A DNA stretch of 64,000 nucleotides from Firmicutes bacterium UBA6113 (GTDB lineage Bacteria; Bacillota; Clostridia; Tissierellales; Sedimentibacteraceae): assembly GCA_002422545.1 (NCBI GenBank), contig DIWF01000015.1:59002-123001 (forward strand), written 5' to 3'. The notes under the pieces were generated by a model, which made no database searches, had not been told where the DNA came from, and was given only the letters and a program-made list of their open reading frames with translations. The position numbers were made by a program, and so were the translations under genes. Positions 7,843 to 15,765 of the stretch are shown piece after piece. Numbering within the stretch: position 1 is the first letter of the stretch; every line of letters begins with the position of its first letter.

Positions 7843-8706
7843 CTAAATGTGAGCTCTTATGTCGTCTCTCATCCTAATAGCTTCTTTTCGGGCACACATT
7901 GCAAAATCATGCTCCCCGTTTTCTTCATTTTTATATGCAAGCAATATTCCCCTTGATGAATTTACTACAGCACCGTTTCCATTTATCAAATATGTTGCTA
8001 TGTCTTCTGCTTTTCCTCCTTGTGCTCCATATCCGGGTATGAGCAGGAAGACTGATTTCATTTTGCTTCTAAGAGCTAAACCTTCTTCGTTGTTCGTTGC
8101 CCCAACAACTGCTCCAATTGAACTGAAACCGCATTTTCCAACATTTTCCTCAGCCAGTAACTGTATTCTTCCACCCACTGTTTCGTACAGAGGAACATTT
8201 TTTTCATCTCTTATATACTGAAAATCTCTTGCTCCCTTGTTGGATGTTCTTACAAGTGCAAATATTCCCTTGTCATTTTCCTTCACATACTTTAAAAATG
8301 GCTCAAGGCTGTCGTTAATTCCCATATAAGCATTCAGTGTTACAAAATCTGCTTCGAAATCCCCTGTAAAGTGTCCTGCTGCGTACATTTCAGCAGTCTT
8401 GGATATGTCTCCTCTTTTTATGTCGGCAATGGATATCATGCCTTTTTGTTTTATATATTTTAATGTATCAGAATATGCCTTCATCCCTTCAAGTCCTAAG
8501 GCTTCATAATATGCTATCTGTACTTTGTAACAAGAAACAACATCATATGTTGCATCTATTATTTCTTTATTGAAATTATATATTGCAATTCCTGCACTGT
8601 CAAATTTATCAGCAAAATCCCCGGGCAAATAGCTGAAATCCGTATCCAGGCCAACACAAACGTGACCTCTTTCTTCTACAAGTTTGAATAATCTGTCTGC
8701 AATCAA
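7843..8706 (-). CDS. pyrF: Orotidine 5'-phosphate decarboxylase (type 2)
   Basis: Decarboxylates OMP to UMP. 287 residues, the length of the type 2 (longer) family. The catalytic signature ISIADIKRGDISKTA lies near residue 95, and phosphate-binding LLIPGYGAQGG lies near residue 225. Third gene of the pyr operon, after pyrI with a 62-base gap that contains an 11-bp inverted repeat. The gene order pyrF-pyrK-pyrD-pyrE is common in clostridia. Confidence 0.95.
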   Translation of the reverse strand: MIADRLFKLVEERGHVCVGLDTDFSYLPGDFADKFDSAGIAIYNFNKEIIDATYDVVSCYKVQIAYYEALGLEGMKAYSDTLKYIKQKGMISIADIKRGDISKTAEMYAAGHFTGDFEADFVTLNAYMGINDSLEPFLKYVKENDKGIFALVRTSNKGARDFQYIRDEKNVPLYETVGGRIQLLAEENVGKCGFSSIGAVVGATNNEEGLALRSKMKSVFLLIPGYGAQGGKAEDIATYLINGNGAVVNSSRGILLAYKNEENGEHDFAMCARKEAIRMRDDIRAHI

Positions 8707-8737
8707 TTTATACCTCCATTTAATTCAGCATATGATT

Positions 8738-8763
8738 ATAGCTGATGATATTTCATCAGCTAT
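8738..8763 (-). other. Intercistronic hairpin between pyrI and pyrF
   Basis: Perfect 11-bp inverted repeat ATAGCTGATGA / TCATCAGCTAT with a four-base loop. No T-run follows on the minus strand, so it is more likely an RNA-stability or processing hairpin than a terminator. Confidence 0.5.
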
Positions 8764-8768
8764 ATTTA

Positions 8769-9194
8769 TTAATTCTGTTCGTAAGCTGTATCACAGTATA
8801 CGCAGCGATATATTTTCTTTTCTTTGTCAGTTAGCTTGAATTTATTAACAATTTCTTGCTCAATTGAAGTAATGCATCTTGGATTCTTGCATTTAACTAT
8901 ATTTTCAATAGCTGAAGGCAATTCCAGATTTATTTTTCTGATTATTTCTCCGTTGTCTATTACATTAACAGTGATGTTAGGATCAATGAAGCCAAGGACA
9001 TCAAGGTCCAGGTTTATTTTGTCCTCTATTTTGATTATGTCTTTTTTACCCATTTTCTTGCTTTTTGCATTTTTTATTATTGCAACGCTGCAGTCCATCT
9101 TGTCAAGATTTAAATATTTGTAAATCTGCATTGCCTTGCCTGCCTGAATGTGATCAATAACTAGTCCTTTGTTTACGCTATCTATATTCAACAT
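8769..9194 (-). CDS. pyrI: Aspartate carbamoyltransferase regulatory subunit
   Basis: Allosteric partner of PyrB that binds nucleotides and a structural zinc. 141 residues (family ~150). The N-terminal nucleotide-binding domain starts MLNIDSVNKGLVIDHIQAGKA, and the C-terminal zinc domain keeps four cysteines in CKNPRC...RCVYC near residues 108-135. Its ATG overlaps the pyrB stop as TAATG, so translation is coupled. Its presence implies that the enzyme is the allosteric E. coli-like dodecamer rather than the free Bacillus trimer. Confidence 0.95.
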   Translation of the reverse strand: MLNIDSVNKGLVIDHIQAGKAMQIYKYLNLDKMDCSVAIIKNAKSKKMGKKDIIKIEDKINLDLDVLGFIDPNITVNVIDNGEIIRKINLELPSAIENIVKCKNPRCITSIEQEIVNKFKLTDKEKKIYRCVYCDTAYEQN

Positions 9195-10120
9195 TATATC
9201 TCCACCCCCAATAATTCCATTATCAACGCCATTCTCACGAACATTCCGTACTTGGCTTGTTTGAAGTATGCTGCTCTCGGATCAGAGTCAATTTCTGTTG
9301 AAATTTCATTTACTCTTGGAAGAGGATGCAGGACTATCATATCGCTTTTTGCGTTTTCCATTTTTTCCGCATCTAAGATGTAGCTGTCTTTCAATCTTAT
9401 ATAGTCAGCTTCGTTGAAAAATCTTTCTTTTTGTACTCTTGTCATGTAAAGCACATCTAGTTCATCCATTACATTTTCAAGTCTTTCAACTTCTTTAAAC
9501 TCAATTTTGTTTTTAATCAGTATTTCTTCTCGTATATAGTCAGGTATCCTCAATTCCTCAGGGGAAATAAGAACAAATTTTATATTCTCGTATCTTGAAA
9601 GTGCCTTTATCAGTGAATGAACCGTTCTTCCGAATTTCAAGTCACCGCATAATCCTATAGTAAAGTTATCAAGTCTTCCTTTTAATGTTCTGATTGTCAA
9701 TAAGTCTGTCAATGTCTGAGTCGGATGCTGATGTCCTCCGTCTCCTCCGTTAATAACAGGCATGTCCGTGCTCATCGCTGCAACCATTGGAGCACCTTCC
9801 TTAGGATGTCTCATTGCCGCAATATCTGCATAGCAAGCAATTGTCCTTATTGTATCAGCAACACTTTCTCCTTTTGCTGCTGAACTTGAATCAGCTGAAG
9901 AAAATCCCATTACGCTGCCTCCAAGTCTAAGCATTGCTGCTTCAAAACTCAGTCTAGTTCTTGTGCTTGGCTCATAAAATAATGTTGCCAGCACCTTTCC
10001 TTTGCATACATCTGCATATGCTGCCGGATTTTCGATGATTTTTCCTGCCAGATTCAACAGCTCATCCAGTTCCTCCAGTGATAAATCCATTGGTTCAATT
10101 AAACTTCTGCCTTTTAACAT
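9194..10120 (-). CDS. pyrB: Aspartate carbamoyltransferase catalytic subunit
   Basis: Condenses carbamoyl phosphate with aspartate, the committed step of pyrimidine synthesis. 308 residues. The carbamoyl-phosphate site FYEPSTRTRLSFE lies near residue 50, the HQHPTQTL motif near 135 and HPLPRVNEI near 265. First gene of the operon, with AAGGAGG seven bases upstream of the ATG. Between it and its promoter lie a PyrR-type attenuator and a copy of the multi-hairpin repeat. Carbamoyl-phosphate synthase genes are not in the window. Confidence 0.97.
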   Translation of the reverse strand: MLKGRSLIEPMDLSLEELDELLNLAGKIIENPAAYADVCKGKVLATLFYEPSTRTRLSFEAAMLRLGGSVMGFSSADSSSAAKGESVADTIRTIACYADIAAMRHPKEGAPMVAAMSTDMPVINGGDGGHQHPTQTLTDLLTIRTLKGRLDNFTIGLCGDLKFGRTVHSLIKALSRYENIKFVLISPEELRIPDYIREEILIKNKIEFKEVERLENVMDELDVLYMTRVQKERFFNEADYIRLKDSYILDAEKMENAKSDMIVLHPLPRVNEISTEIDSDPRAAYFKQAKYGMFVRMALIMELLGVEI

Positions 10121-10159
10121 ATTTCCTCCTTATTAGCCTCTCCGGACTACTTTAAAGTT

Positions 10160-10272
10160 GTATAAAAAAGTTGCTACGCAACTTCCGCTATGGAGACCTA
10201 TGTCCCCCTTCGGCGTTTGCAATCCTCGTTTTTATATAATAGTAAAGATAACTTTCCTATTATATAAAAAAA
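10160..10272. repeat. Multi-hairpin repeat element, copy 2
   Basis: About 110 bp sharing its first ~55 and last ~45 bases with the element at 1061-1228 but lacking that copy's central ~60 bases. It keeps the GTTGC...GCAAC hairpin, the CCTATGTCCCCCTTCGGCG block and a terminal inverted repeat (TTTTATATAATAGTAAAG / CTTTCCTATTATATAAAA). It starts in the U-tract of the pyr attenuator terminator and ends 40 bases before pyrB. Confidence 0.75.
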
Positions 10273-10348
10273 TCCTCCATGCACAGCAAGGAAGACTTAA
10301 CTCTCTAAGTTGACATTTCCTTCCCAGCCTCTCTGTGCCAGATTAAAG
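10264..10348 (-). promoter_or_regulatory. PyrR-type transcription attenuator of the pyr operon
   Basis: The minus-strand leader contains CAGAGAGGCTGGGAAGGA (within 10318-10348), matching the conserved PyrR-binding loop of Bacillus pyr leaders. A terminator hairpin (10273-10295; TCTTCC...GGAGGA stem extended by TGC/GCA) and about seven Us (10264-10272 in genome coordinates) follow. GCACAG and AAGGAA of the binding loop are complementary to CTGTGC and TTCC of the terminator, giving the expected antiterminator. With UMP or UTP bound, PyrR should favour termination. No pyrR gene is in the window. Confidence 0.8.
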
Positions 10349-10365
10349 GTATTTACTTTTTATTT

Positions 10366-10394
10366 ATATTATTACATTTAAGACTGTATGTCAA
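10366..10394 (-). promoter_or_regulatory. pyr operon promoter
   Basis: TTGACA (10389-10394), 17-base spacer, TAATAT (10366-10371) on the minus strand, about 20 bases upstream of the PyrR-binding loop. Confidence 0.7.
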
Positions 10395-10414
10395 CAAATT
10401 TTTATTATTATTTT

Positions 10415-10636
10415 CTATTCATCATTTTTTGGAAGATCAGCAGGTGGTATAGTCTGACTTACAATTTTGGTAATCCTTCTTTCAACTTCACTTCTGGGAA
10501 GCCATACCTGTCGTTCACAAGTCGTGCACTTTATTCTGAAATCTGCACCAATCCTAAGAATTTCCCAATCATATCCTCCGCATGGGTGTTTCTTTTTCAG
10601 TTTTACCACATCTCCCACGTTTAATTGCATTGGCAT
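10415..10636 (-). CDS. DUF951 family protein
   Basis: A 73-residue conserved protein of unknown function found near the origin in many Firmicutes. Begins MPMQLNVGDVVKLKKKHPCGGYD and contains the invariant HPCGG and IKCTTCERQVWLPRS segments. The paired cysteines and small basic fold suggest nucleic-acid or metal binding, but no activity is known. AAAGGAGA precedes the ATG by about six bases. It lies 11 bases after yedF on the same strand and ends just before the pyr promoter. Confidence 0.9.
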   Translation of the reverse strand: MPMQLNVGDVVKLKKKHPCGGYDWEILRIGADFRIKCTTCERQVWLPRSEVERRITKIVSQTIPPADLPKNDE

Positions 10637-10647
10637 AATGTTCTCCT

Positions 10648-11256
10648 TTATATCATAACAGAGTTGTCGGATTCTGATATTAAATCAACAATATCATACA
10701 TATTTGATACTGAGCCAACCTCTAAATCATTTGTAATTTCAAAGAAATTCAAACATGTTCCACATGAAACAATTTTAACTCCACCTTCTTCAAGCTTCTT
10801 TAAATCATCTAAAGAATCAGATCCTTTAACAGTTAGCTTAACTCCTGAATTTAAAAAAACCATGAAATCCGGATAGGGTTTTTTCTCGGATACTGTGTAT
10901 ATGAAACTCTTCATCAGTATTCTTCCCAAATCATCTGATCCTTTGCCTAGCTTATCTGTGCCAAATACAAACCCTTTTTTTTGTTTTTTATTAACTTTTT
11001 TGTTCATTTCAGAGGCATCAGCTATTATCACTTCACATTCGCTGCAGATTTCTTTACTAAGATATACATAAATTCCATCACTTTTTTCTTCGGTGTTTGT
11101 GTTATAGTCAAGCTTTGCTCCAAATTTCAGCACATTTGATTTTGCTGTTTCATTGTCTACTATTACAGTTAGTTCATTCTCACCTGCATCTGATTCCTTT
11201 TTTGTCATAATAACAGGCTGTGGGCATAACTTGCCCCTTGCGTCTATTACTTTCAT
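10648..11256 (-). CDS. yedF: YedF-like sulfurtransferase (TusA + DsrE domains)
   Basis: 202 residues. Residues 1-70 are a TusA-like domain with the sulfur-carrier motif GKLCPQPVIMTKK (active Cys at about residue 11). Residues ~95-195 form a DsrE-like domain containing VKIVSCGTCLNFFEI. Proteins with this fusion are associated with selenium metabolism in anaerobes, often near selD and a class V aminotransferase; the latter is present at 13141-14280, while selD is not in the window. The gene contains a parS-like site at 10756-10771. Confidence 0.88.
   Translation of the reverse strand: MKVIDARGKLCPQPVIMTKKESDAGENELTVIVDNETAKSNVLKFGAKLDYNTNTEEKSDGIYVYLSKEICSECEVIIADASEMNKKVNKKQKKGFVFGTDKLGKGSDDLGRILMKSFIYTVSEKKPYPDFMVFLNSGVKLTVKGSDSLDDLKKLEEGGVKIVSCGTCLNFFEITNDLEVGSVSNMYDIVDLISESDNSVMI
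10756..10771. promoter_or_regulatory. parS-like centromere site, 15 of 16 matches
   Basis: TGTTCCACATGAAACA differs from the Bacillus parS consensus TGTTCCACGTGAAACA at one central base. It lies inside yedF about 19.6 kb from the origin; parB and parA are at 21301-22917. It would load ParB and SMC. Confidence 0.6.
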
Positions 11257-11264
11257 TTTTCCTC

Positions 11265-11930
11265 CTAATTATTGTAGAAACCTTTATAAGATAAATAATT
11301 CAACAATATATTGTTATCATAGAATATTTTGCTTGATTCCGAATTTAAAACACTTTGAGATAAAGAGCTGTCCTGCATGAAACTTATTATGGGAGAGCCC
11401 AGTGCAAATACAAGATACAATATTACAGCACTTTTCAAAATACCTGTTGCCCCTCCAAACAATCTGTTTGTAAGATTCAACAATGGAAGTTTGAATATAA
11501 CATTTATAAAGTTTGATAATACAACCAGCGCCACATATATGATCAAAAATGTGATTATAAAACTTAATGACCTTATTGCAATGAGGCTAATGTTGTCTAC
11601 AAACAATGAAAATGTGTCTACCTGTGTCACTGACTCGGAATTCAATATATTGCTCACCACATTTTGCAGCTCTGCAGGAAGGTGTTCTGGATTTTTAAAT
11701 GTTTCCACTATGCTGCTTGATAGTTTGCTTTCAAAAAAATCATGGATTTTCACAAACAACTTAGTATTGTCCAAAAGAAAATTTTCAGCTATGTAATAAA
11801 ACTCTTTGCTTACGAAAAATGCAACTATTGTGCCCAGAGTGTCAAAAAGCGTCTTGATAAAGCCTCTTCTATAACCTTGAAAACATGAGTAGACTACAAA
11901 AATCAAAATTAGAATATCGATAAAATTCAT
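11265..11930 (-). CDS. CvpA family membrane protein
   Basis: 221 residues with four hydrophobic segments (about 3-20, 27-45, 105-130 and 155-180). The N-terminus MNFIDILILIFVVYSCFQGY followed by RRGFIKTL is typical of the CvpA/colicin V production family, integral inner-membrane proteins of uncertain role linked to envelope stress. Starts 23 bases after the DUF5711 gene and ends 8 bases before yedF, so the three are probably co-transcribed. Confidence 0.85.
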   Translation of the reverse strand: MNFIDILILIFVVYSCFQGYRRGFIKTLFDTLGTIVAFFVSKEFYYIAENFLLDNTKLFVKIHDFFESKLSSSIVETFKNPEHLPAELQNVVSNILNSESVTQVDTFSLFVDNISLIAIRSLSFIITFLIIYVALVVLSNFINVIFKLPLLNLTNRLFGGATGILKSAVILYLVFALGSPIISFMQDSSLSQSVLNSESSKIFYDNNILLNYLSYKGFYNN

Positions 11931-11953
11931 TTGTTCCCTCCTTTTTAAGGTAT

Positions 11954-13024
11954 TTATTTGATTAGACCGGACACGAGCTTGTCCTTGAATAATATTCTTA
12001 TTGTACTGCCTTCCAGCACATAGTCTTCAATTCTGTCTTGAGTATCTTCAAATATTTTATCTGCTTTGCTGCCATGAATTACAAAAATTGCACTGTCATT
12101 GCTAACAAGGATTTTGTTGTCAGTTACCTCTAAATTTTTCATGCCAGCAGGTGCAGTTTTAATTTCCACCACTTTCCCCTCAAAATTATATGCAATTAAT
12201 TCGGTATTATCATCATGTTCGTACAGCATGTATATTGTTTGGCTGTCCTTATTGATTTCTATATCTGAAATCTTGCTGTATATGCTGTTCTTCCACATTA
12301 ATTTTCCATTTGTGTTGTAGTAATATATATTCTTATCACCTATGGCAATTACATTATTGTTTACAATTTGAGTTTTAACTAATAGTTCATTTTCAATTGT
12401 TGTGTTCCAAAGTTCCACATCATCAAGAAGATTGAAATAAAGTGTATTCCCGGGAATTCCTTTTTCAAAGTTCAGCGTTATCAATGAATAACCTTCAGAT
12501 TTGTCTCCTATGGCTACCCCAGTAATAATTTCATCAAATTCTTTGTTGTCAACAACAACTTCATTGTTATCATTCATTATGTACAGCGAGTTTTGCCCAG
12601 TATCTGTCTTAACAATCATATATGTTTCTTCATTTTCACGTGAAACATTTAATATATCTCCTGCAATTTCAGCTATTACATACCTTTGGTTGTTCTTGTC
12701 AATCACTTGTATATTGTTTTCCATCTGCCTGAATATGTAATTTTCAGTTACAAAGACTTTTTTAGAAAAGACTTCGTTTTCGCTCTCCCAAATGCTCGAA
12801 TTGTCATAATTGATATACTTTATCTTTTGATTGTTGTACGTTACTATCCCTCCGCTAAAAAATTTGTATTCATCGAGGGTGTCCAAATGAGTGCTTTTTA
12901 TATTTTCAATGCTGTACACTTTTTTCTCATCCAGAGCTGAAAAAAAATCTTCTCCATAGGTTGCATACAATATTCCAACTACAATTATTAAAATTAAAGC
13001 AATAAATATAATTGTCTTTTTCAT
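11954..13024 (-). CDS. DUF5711-type membrane-anchored beta-propeller protein
   Basis: 356 residues. A single N-terminal membrane anchor (residues ~4-22, KKTIIFIALILIIVVGILYA) is followed by an extracytoplasmic domain rich in repeating beta-strand blades (YIFRQMENNIQVIDKNNQRY, NNNVIAIGDKNIYYYNTNGK-like segments), as in PQQ/WD-like propellers. I recognise the DUF5711 pattern but no enzymatic motif. The gene sits between cvpA and a cysteine desulfurase. It contains a parS-like site at 12632-12647. Confidence 0.7.
   Translation of the reverse strand: MKKTIIFIALILIIVVGILYATYGEDFFSALDEKKVYSIENIKSTHLDTLDEYKFFSGGIVTYNNQKIKYINYDNSSIWESENEVFSKKVFVTENYIFRQMENNIQVIDKNNQRYVIAEIAGDILNVSRENEETYMIVKTDTGQNSLYIMNDNNEVVVDNKEFDEIITGVAIGDKSEGYSLITLNFEKGIPGNTLYFNLLDDVELWNTTIENELLVKTQIVNNNVIAIGDKNIYYYNTNGKLMWKNSIYSKISDIEINKDSQTIYMLYEHDDNTELIAYNFEGKVVEIKTAPAGMKNLEVTDNKILVSNDSAIFVIHGSKADKIFEDTQDRIEDYVLEGSTIRILFKDKLVSGLIK
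12632..12647. promoter_or_regulatory. Second parS-like site, 14 of 16 matches
   Basis: ATTTTCACGTGAAACA matches the parS consensus TGTTTCACGTGAAACA except for the first two bases, and has an intact CACGTGAAACA half. Lies within the DUF5711 gene, 1.9 kb from the first candidate. Confidence 0.5.
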
Positions 13025-13099
13025 AATCGTTCCTTGTTAAAATTTGTTAACTAATTATATCAAATATAAAAATACATTGCATTAAAAAATTATTAAATG

Positions 13100-13134
13100 T
13101 AGACAAGAAAACTGCAGAACAATTTTCTTGTCTA
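13100..13134 (-). terminator. Hairpin downstream of the class V aminotransferase gene
   Basis: 12-bp perfect inverted repeat TAGACAAGAAAA / TTTTCTTGTCTA with an 11-base loop, just after the stop codon at 13141. A weak T-rich tract follows on the minus strand. Confidence 0.55.
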
Positions 13135-13140
13135 TTAATA

Positions 13141-14280
13141 TTATCTTTCTGAAATTTCATTTAGTGCTTTGACTGCTGCAATTACGTCTGTTCTTTTTGT
13201 GAAAGGTCCCACCCCAAATCTTACTGCACCTATATTTTCCGTGCCTATTGTCTTGTGGGCCAAAGGAGCACAATGAAGCCCCGGTCTAACTGCAATATTG
13301 TATTCTGTGTCAAGAATATATGCAACTTCCGAAGAATCCATTCCATCAATGTTGACCGGCACGACGCCGCTTCTGTCGTCTATGTCCTCGGGGCCATAAA
13401 TTACGATTTTAGGATTTTTACTCAATTCATTGATGAATGTCTCAAGAATATTTTTTTCGTGGCTTAAAATTGATTTTGTACCCTTGCTTAAAATGTACTT
13501 TAACCCGGCATTCAGACCTGCTATGCCCGGGAGGTTATGAGTTCCTGCTTCTAATTTATCCGGATAGAAATTTGGTTGATGAGGGTTACTTGATTCGCTT
13601 CCTGTTCCACCCTCTTTAAGTTCCTTTATCTCTGCGTCGCTATTAATCAACAGAGCACCTGTACCCTGCGGGCCAAGAAGCCCTTTGTGTCCGGGTACAG
13701 CCAAAAAATCTATGTGTTGTTTTACCATGTCTATCTCAAGCACTCCGGCACTTTGAGAACCGTCTACCAAGTATAGAACATTTCTTCTCTTGCACATCTC
13801 TCCAATTTTTTCAATTGGGAAAATTGTTCCTGTCAAATTTGACACATGTGTTGTGACAACCATTCTTGTGTTGCTCTTTATGGCTGCTTCTATATCGTCG
13901 ACATTTATCTTTCCTTCAGGAGAACAGAATACTATTGTGTTTTCAACTCCAATATTTTCCAATTCTTTTATAGGCCTTAAAACCGAATTATGTTCCATGG
14001 CAGTTGTTACAACATGGTCGCCTGGTTTTAGTATACCCTTAATTGCCATATTTAATCCATCTGTTGCATTAAATGTGAGAATAACCCTCATAGGATCATC
14101 AAGATTGAATAGTTCTGCTAGAAGTTCTCTTGTTTCATATATTACCCTGGCCCCTTCTATAGCCATGGCATGGCTGCCCCTTCCTGGATTAGCCCCGTAC
14201 TTTGTCATGGCGTCCATCACATTTTTGTAAACAGATTTAGGCTTTGGATATGTTGTGGCTGCATTATCTAAATAAATCAT
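13141..14280 (-). CDS. Class V aminotransferase, cysteine desulfurase family
   Basis: 379-residue PLP enzyme. Starts MIYLDNAATTYPKPKSVY. The PLP lysine is in AVPGHKGLLGPQGTG (about residue 200), the substrate-positioning ATDGLNMAIKG lies near residue 75, and a C-terminal Cys is in RPGLHCAPLAHK (about residue 340), matching the catalytic Cys loop of group II desulfurases. It would release sulfur or selenium from (seleno)cysteine. The neighbourhood with yedF suggests the subfamily linked to selenium metabolism rather than the housekeeping IscS; no iscU follows. Confidence 0.88.
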   Translation of the reverse strand: MIYLDNAATTYPKPKSVYKNVMDAMTKYGANPGRGSHAMAIEGARVIYETRELLAELFNLDDPMRVILTFNATDGLNMAIKGILKPGDHVVTTAMEHNSVLRPIKELENIGVENTIVFCSPEGKINVDDIEAAIKSNTRMVVTTHVSNLTGTIFPIEKIGEMCKRRNVLYLVDGSQSAGVLEIDMVKQHIDFLAVPGHKGLLGPQGTGALLINSDAEIKELKEGGTGSESSNPHQPNFYPDKLEAGTHNLPGIAGLNAGLKYILSKGTKSILSHEKNILETFINELSKNPKIVIYGPEDIDDRSGVVPVNIDGMDSSEVAYILDTEYNIAVRPGLHCAPLAHKTIGTENIGAVRFGVGPFTKRTDVIAAVKALNEISER

Positions 14281-14360
14281 TATATCACCTGCTAATTTGT
14301 ATTTGTAATATTATATGTGGCATTTACTCTTTGGATATAAATTTACATCCAGTGAATGAA

Positions 14361-15629
14361 TCATTTATCCTCGTATACTATTTTGCCTCTGCATACAGTA
14401 AATTTTACTTTTCCTTGCAGTTCTGCTCCATAATAAGGCGAATTGCCTGATTTAGAACAAAATTCATTAACTATCCAGCTTTCCTCAGGATTAAAAATCA
14501 CTATATCAGCCGGATAATTTTCTTTCAAAATTCCAGTTTCTAGGTTGTATAGCTTTGCAGGGTTTATTGTCATTTTTTCCAATAATTTTAAAATGCTCAA
14601 GTGCCCTTTATTTACAAGGTATTTTATACCTACTGCCAAAGCTGTTTCAAGACCAGTGATTCCGCTGGGAGCCTTGGAAAACTCTCGCTCTTTCTCCTCG
14701 CTGCTGTGAGGGGCATGATCTGTTGCTATGATTTCTATGGTATCATCCTTGAGTCCTTCTATTATTTTCAGCCTGTCCTCTTCTGTTCTAAGAGGAGGAT
14801 TCATTTTTGCATTTGTTCCATAGATCAGCACATCTCCCTCTGTCATTGAAAAATGATGAGGTGAAGCTTCTGCTGTGATTTTAGCACCCGTTTTTTTTGC
14901 ACATCTTATTATTTCCACAGCATTACCGGAGCTTAAGTGCTGTATGTTCACTTTTGCTCCCGTGGAAACAGCTATGGCACAGTCTCTTGCAACCATAACA
15001 TCTTCAGCCAGGTGGGATGCTCCACCCAAACCAAGTTTTTCAGATATTATTCCTTCATTTACTCCGGCACTTTTAATGAGACTTGGATCTTCTTCGTGAA
15101 AACTTACCGGCACATTGAGGCTTCTTGCTTCTTCCATGGCTTTAAGCACTATGGCTGTGTTCATAATGGGGTATCCGTCATCAGTAAATCCCACTGCACC
15201 ATTTTTCTTCAGACATTCCATGTCAACTATCTCTGTACCCTTCATCCCTTTTGTAATTGATGCTGCCTGTAGTACATTTATAGGAGATTTTTTTGATAGA
15301 TTCATAATATATTCCAATGTTTCAGGATTGTCCACAACAGGGTTAGTATTTGCCATACAAACAACTGTTGTAAACCCTCCCCTGGCTGCAGCCATTGACC
15401 CTGTAAGGATATCTTCTTTGTAAGTAAAACCGGGATCTCTGAAATGGACGTGAACATCTATTAGACCCGGTGCAACAACCATGCCTGAAGCATCCAGCAC
15501 TCTGCAGCCTTCATGAACATTTATATTTTCAGCTATTTCAATTATTTTGTCATCATCAGTCAATACGTCTGCGACTTCATCCCTTCCGGAATGAGGATCA
15601 ATTATTCTTCCGTTTTTAATAAGCAACAT
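14361..15629 (-). CDS. pyrC: Dihydroorotase (class I)
   Basis: Cyclises carbamoyl-aspartate to dihydroorotate, the third pyrimidine step. 422 residues, the class I length. Metal ligands are in LIDVHVHFRDPGFTYKED (near residue 60), further histidines in VNIQHLSSG and ASPHHFSMT (near 225-255), and Asp in IIATDHAPHSSEEK (near 300). It is separate from the main pyr operon, about 4.2 kb upstream of pyrB, with no recognisable PyrR site before it. Divergent from the HAD phosphatase. Confidence 0.95.
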   Translation of the reverse strand: MLLIKNGRIIDPHSGRDEVADVLTDDDKIIEIAENINVHEGCRVLDASGMVVAPGLIDVHVHFRDPGFTYKEDILTGSMAAARGGFTTVVCMANTNPVVDNPETLEYIMNLSKKSPINVLQAASITKGMKGTEIVDMECLKKNGAVGFTDDGYPIMNTAIVLKAMEEARSLNVPVSFHEEDPSLIKSAGVNEGIISEKLGLGGASHLAEDVMVARDCAIAVSTGAKVNIQHLSSGNAVEIIRCAKKTGAKITAEASPHHFSMTEGDVLIYGTNAKMNPPLRTEEDRLKIIEGLKDDTIEIIATDHAPHSSEEKEREFSKAPSGITGLETALAVGIKYLVNKGHLSILKLLEKMTINPAKLYNLETGILKENYPADIVIFNPEESWIVNEFCSKSGNSPYYGAELQGKVKFTVCRGKIVYEDK

Positions 15630-15765
15630 TTAATCACCTGCTCAATCATTTTTAATCATTATATCATATTTGACAGATGTCATAAAGCAAATATTTGTCT
15701 TTATAATGCTTCAATTATAGGGCAATATGTGTTAATATGTAATTAATAAATACATGGAGGATCTT

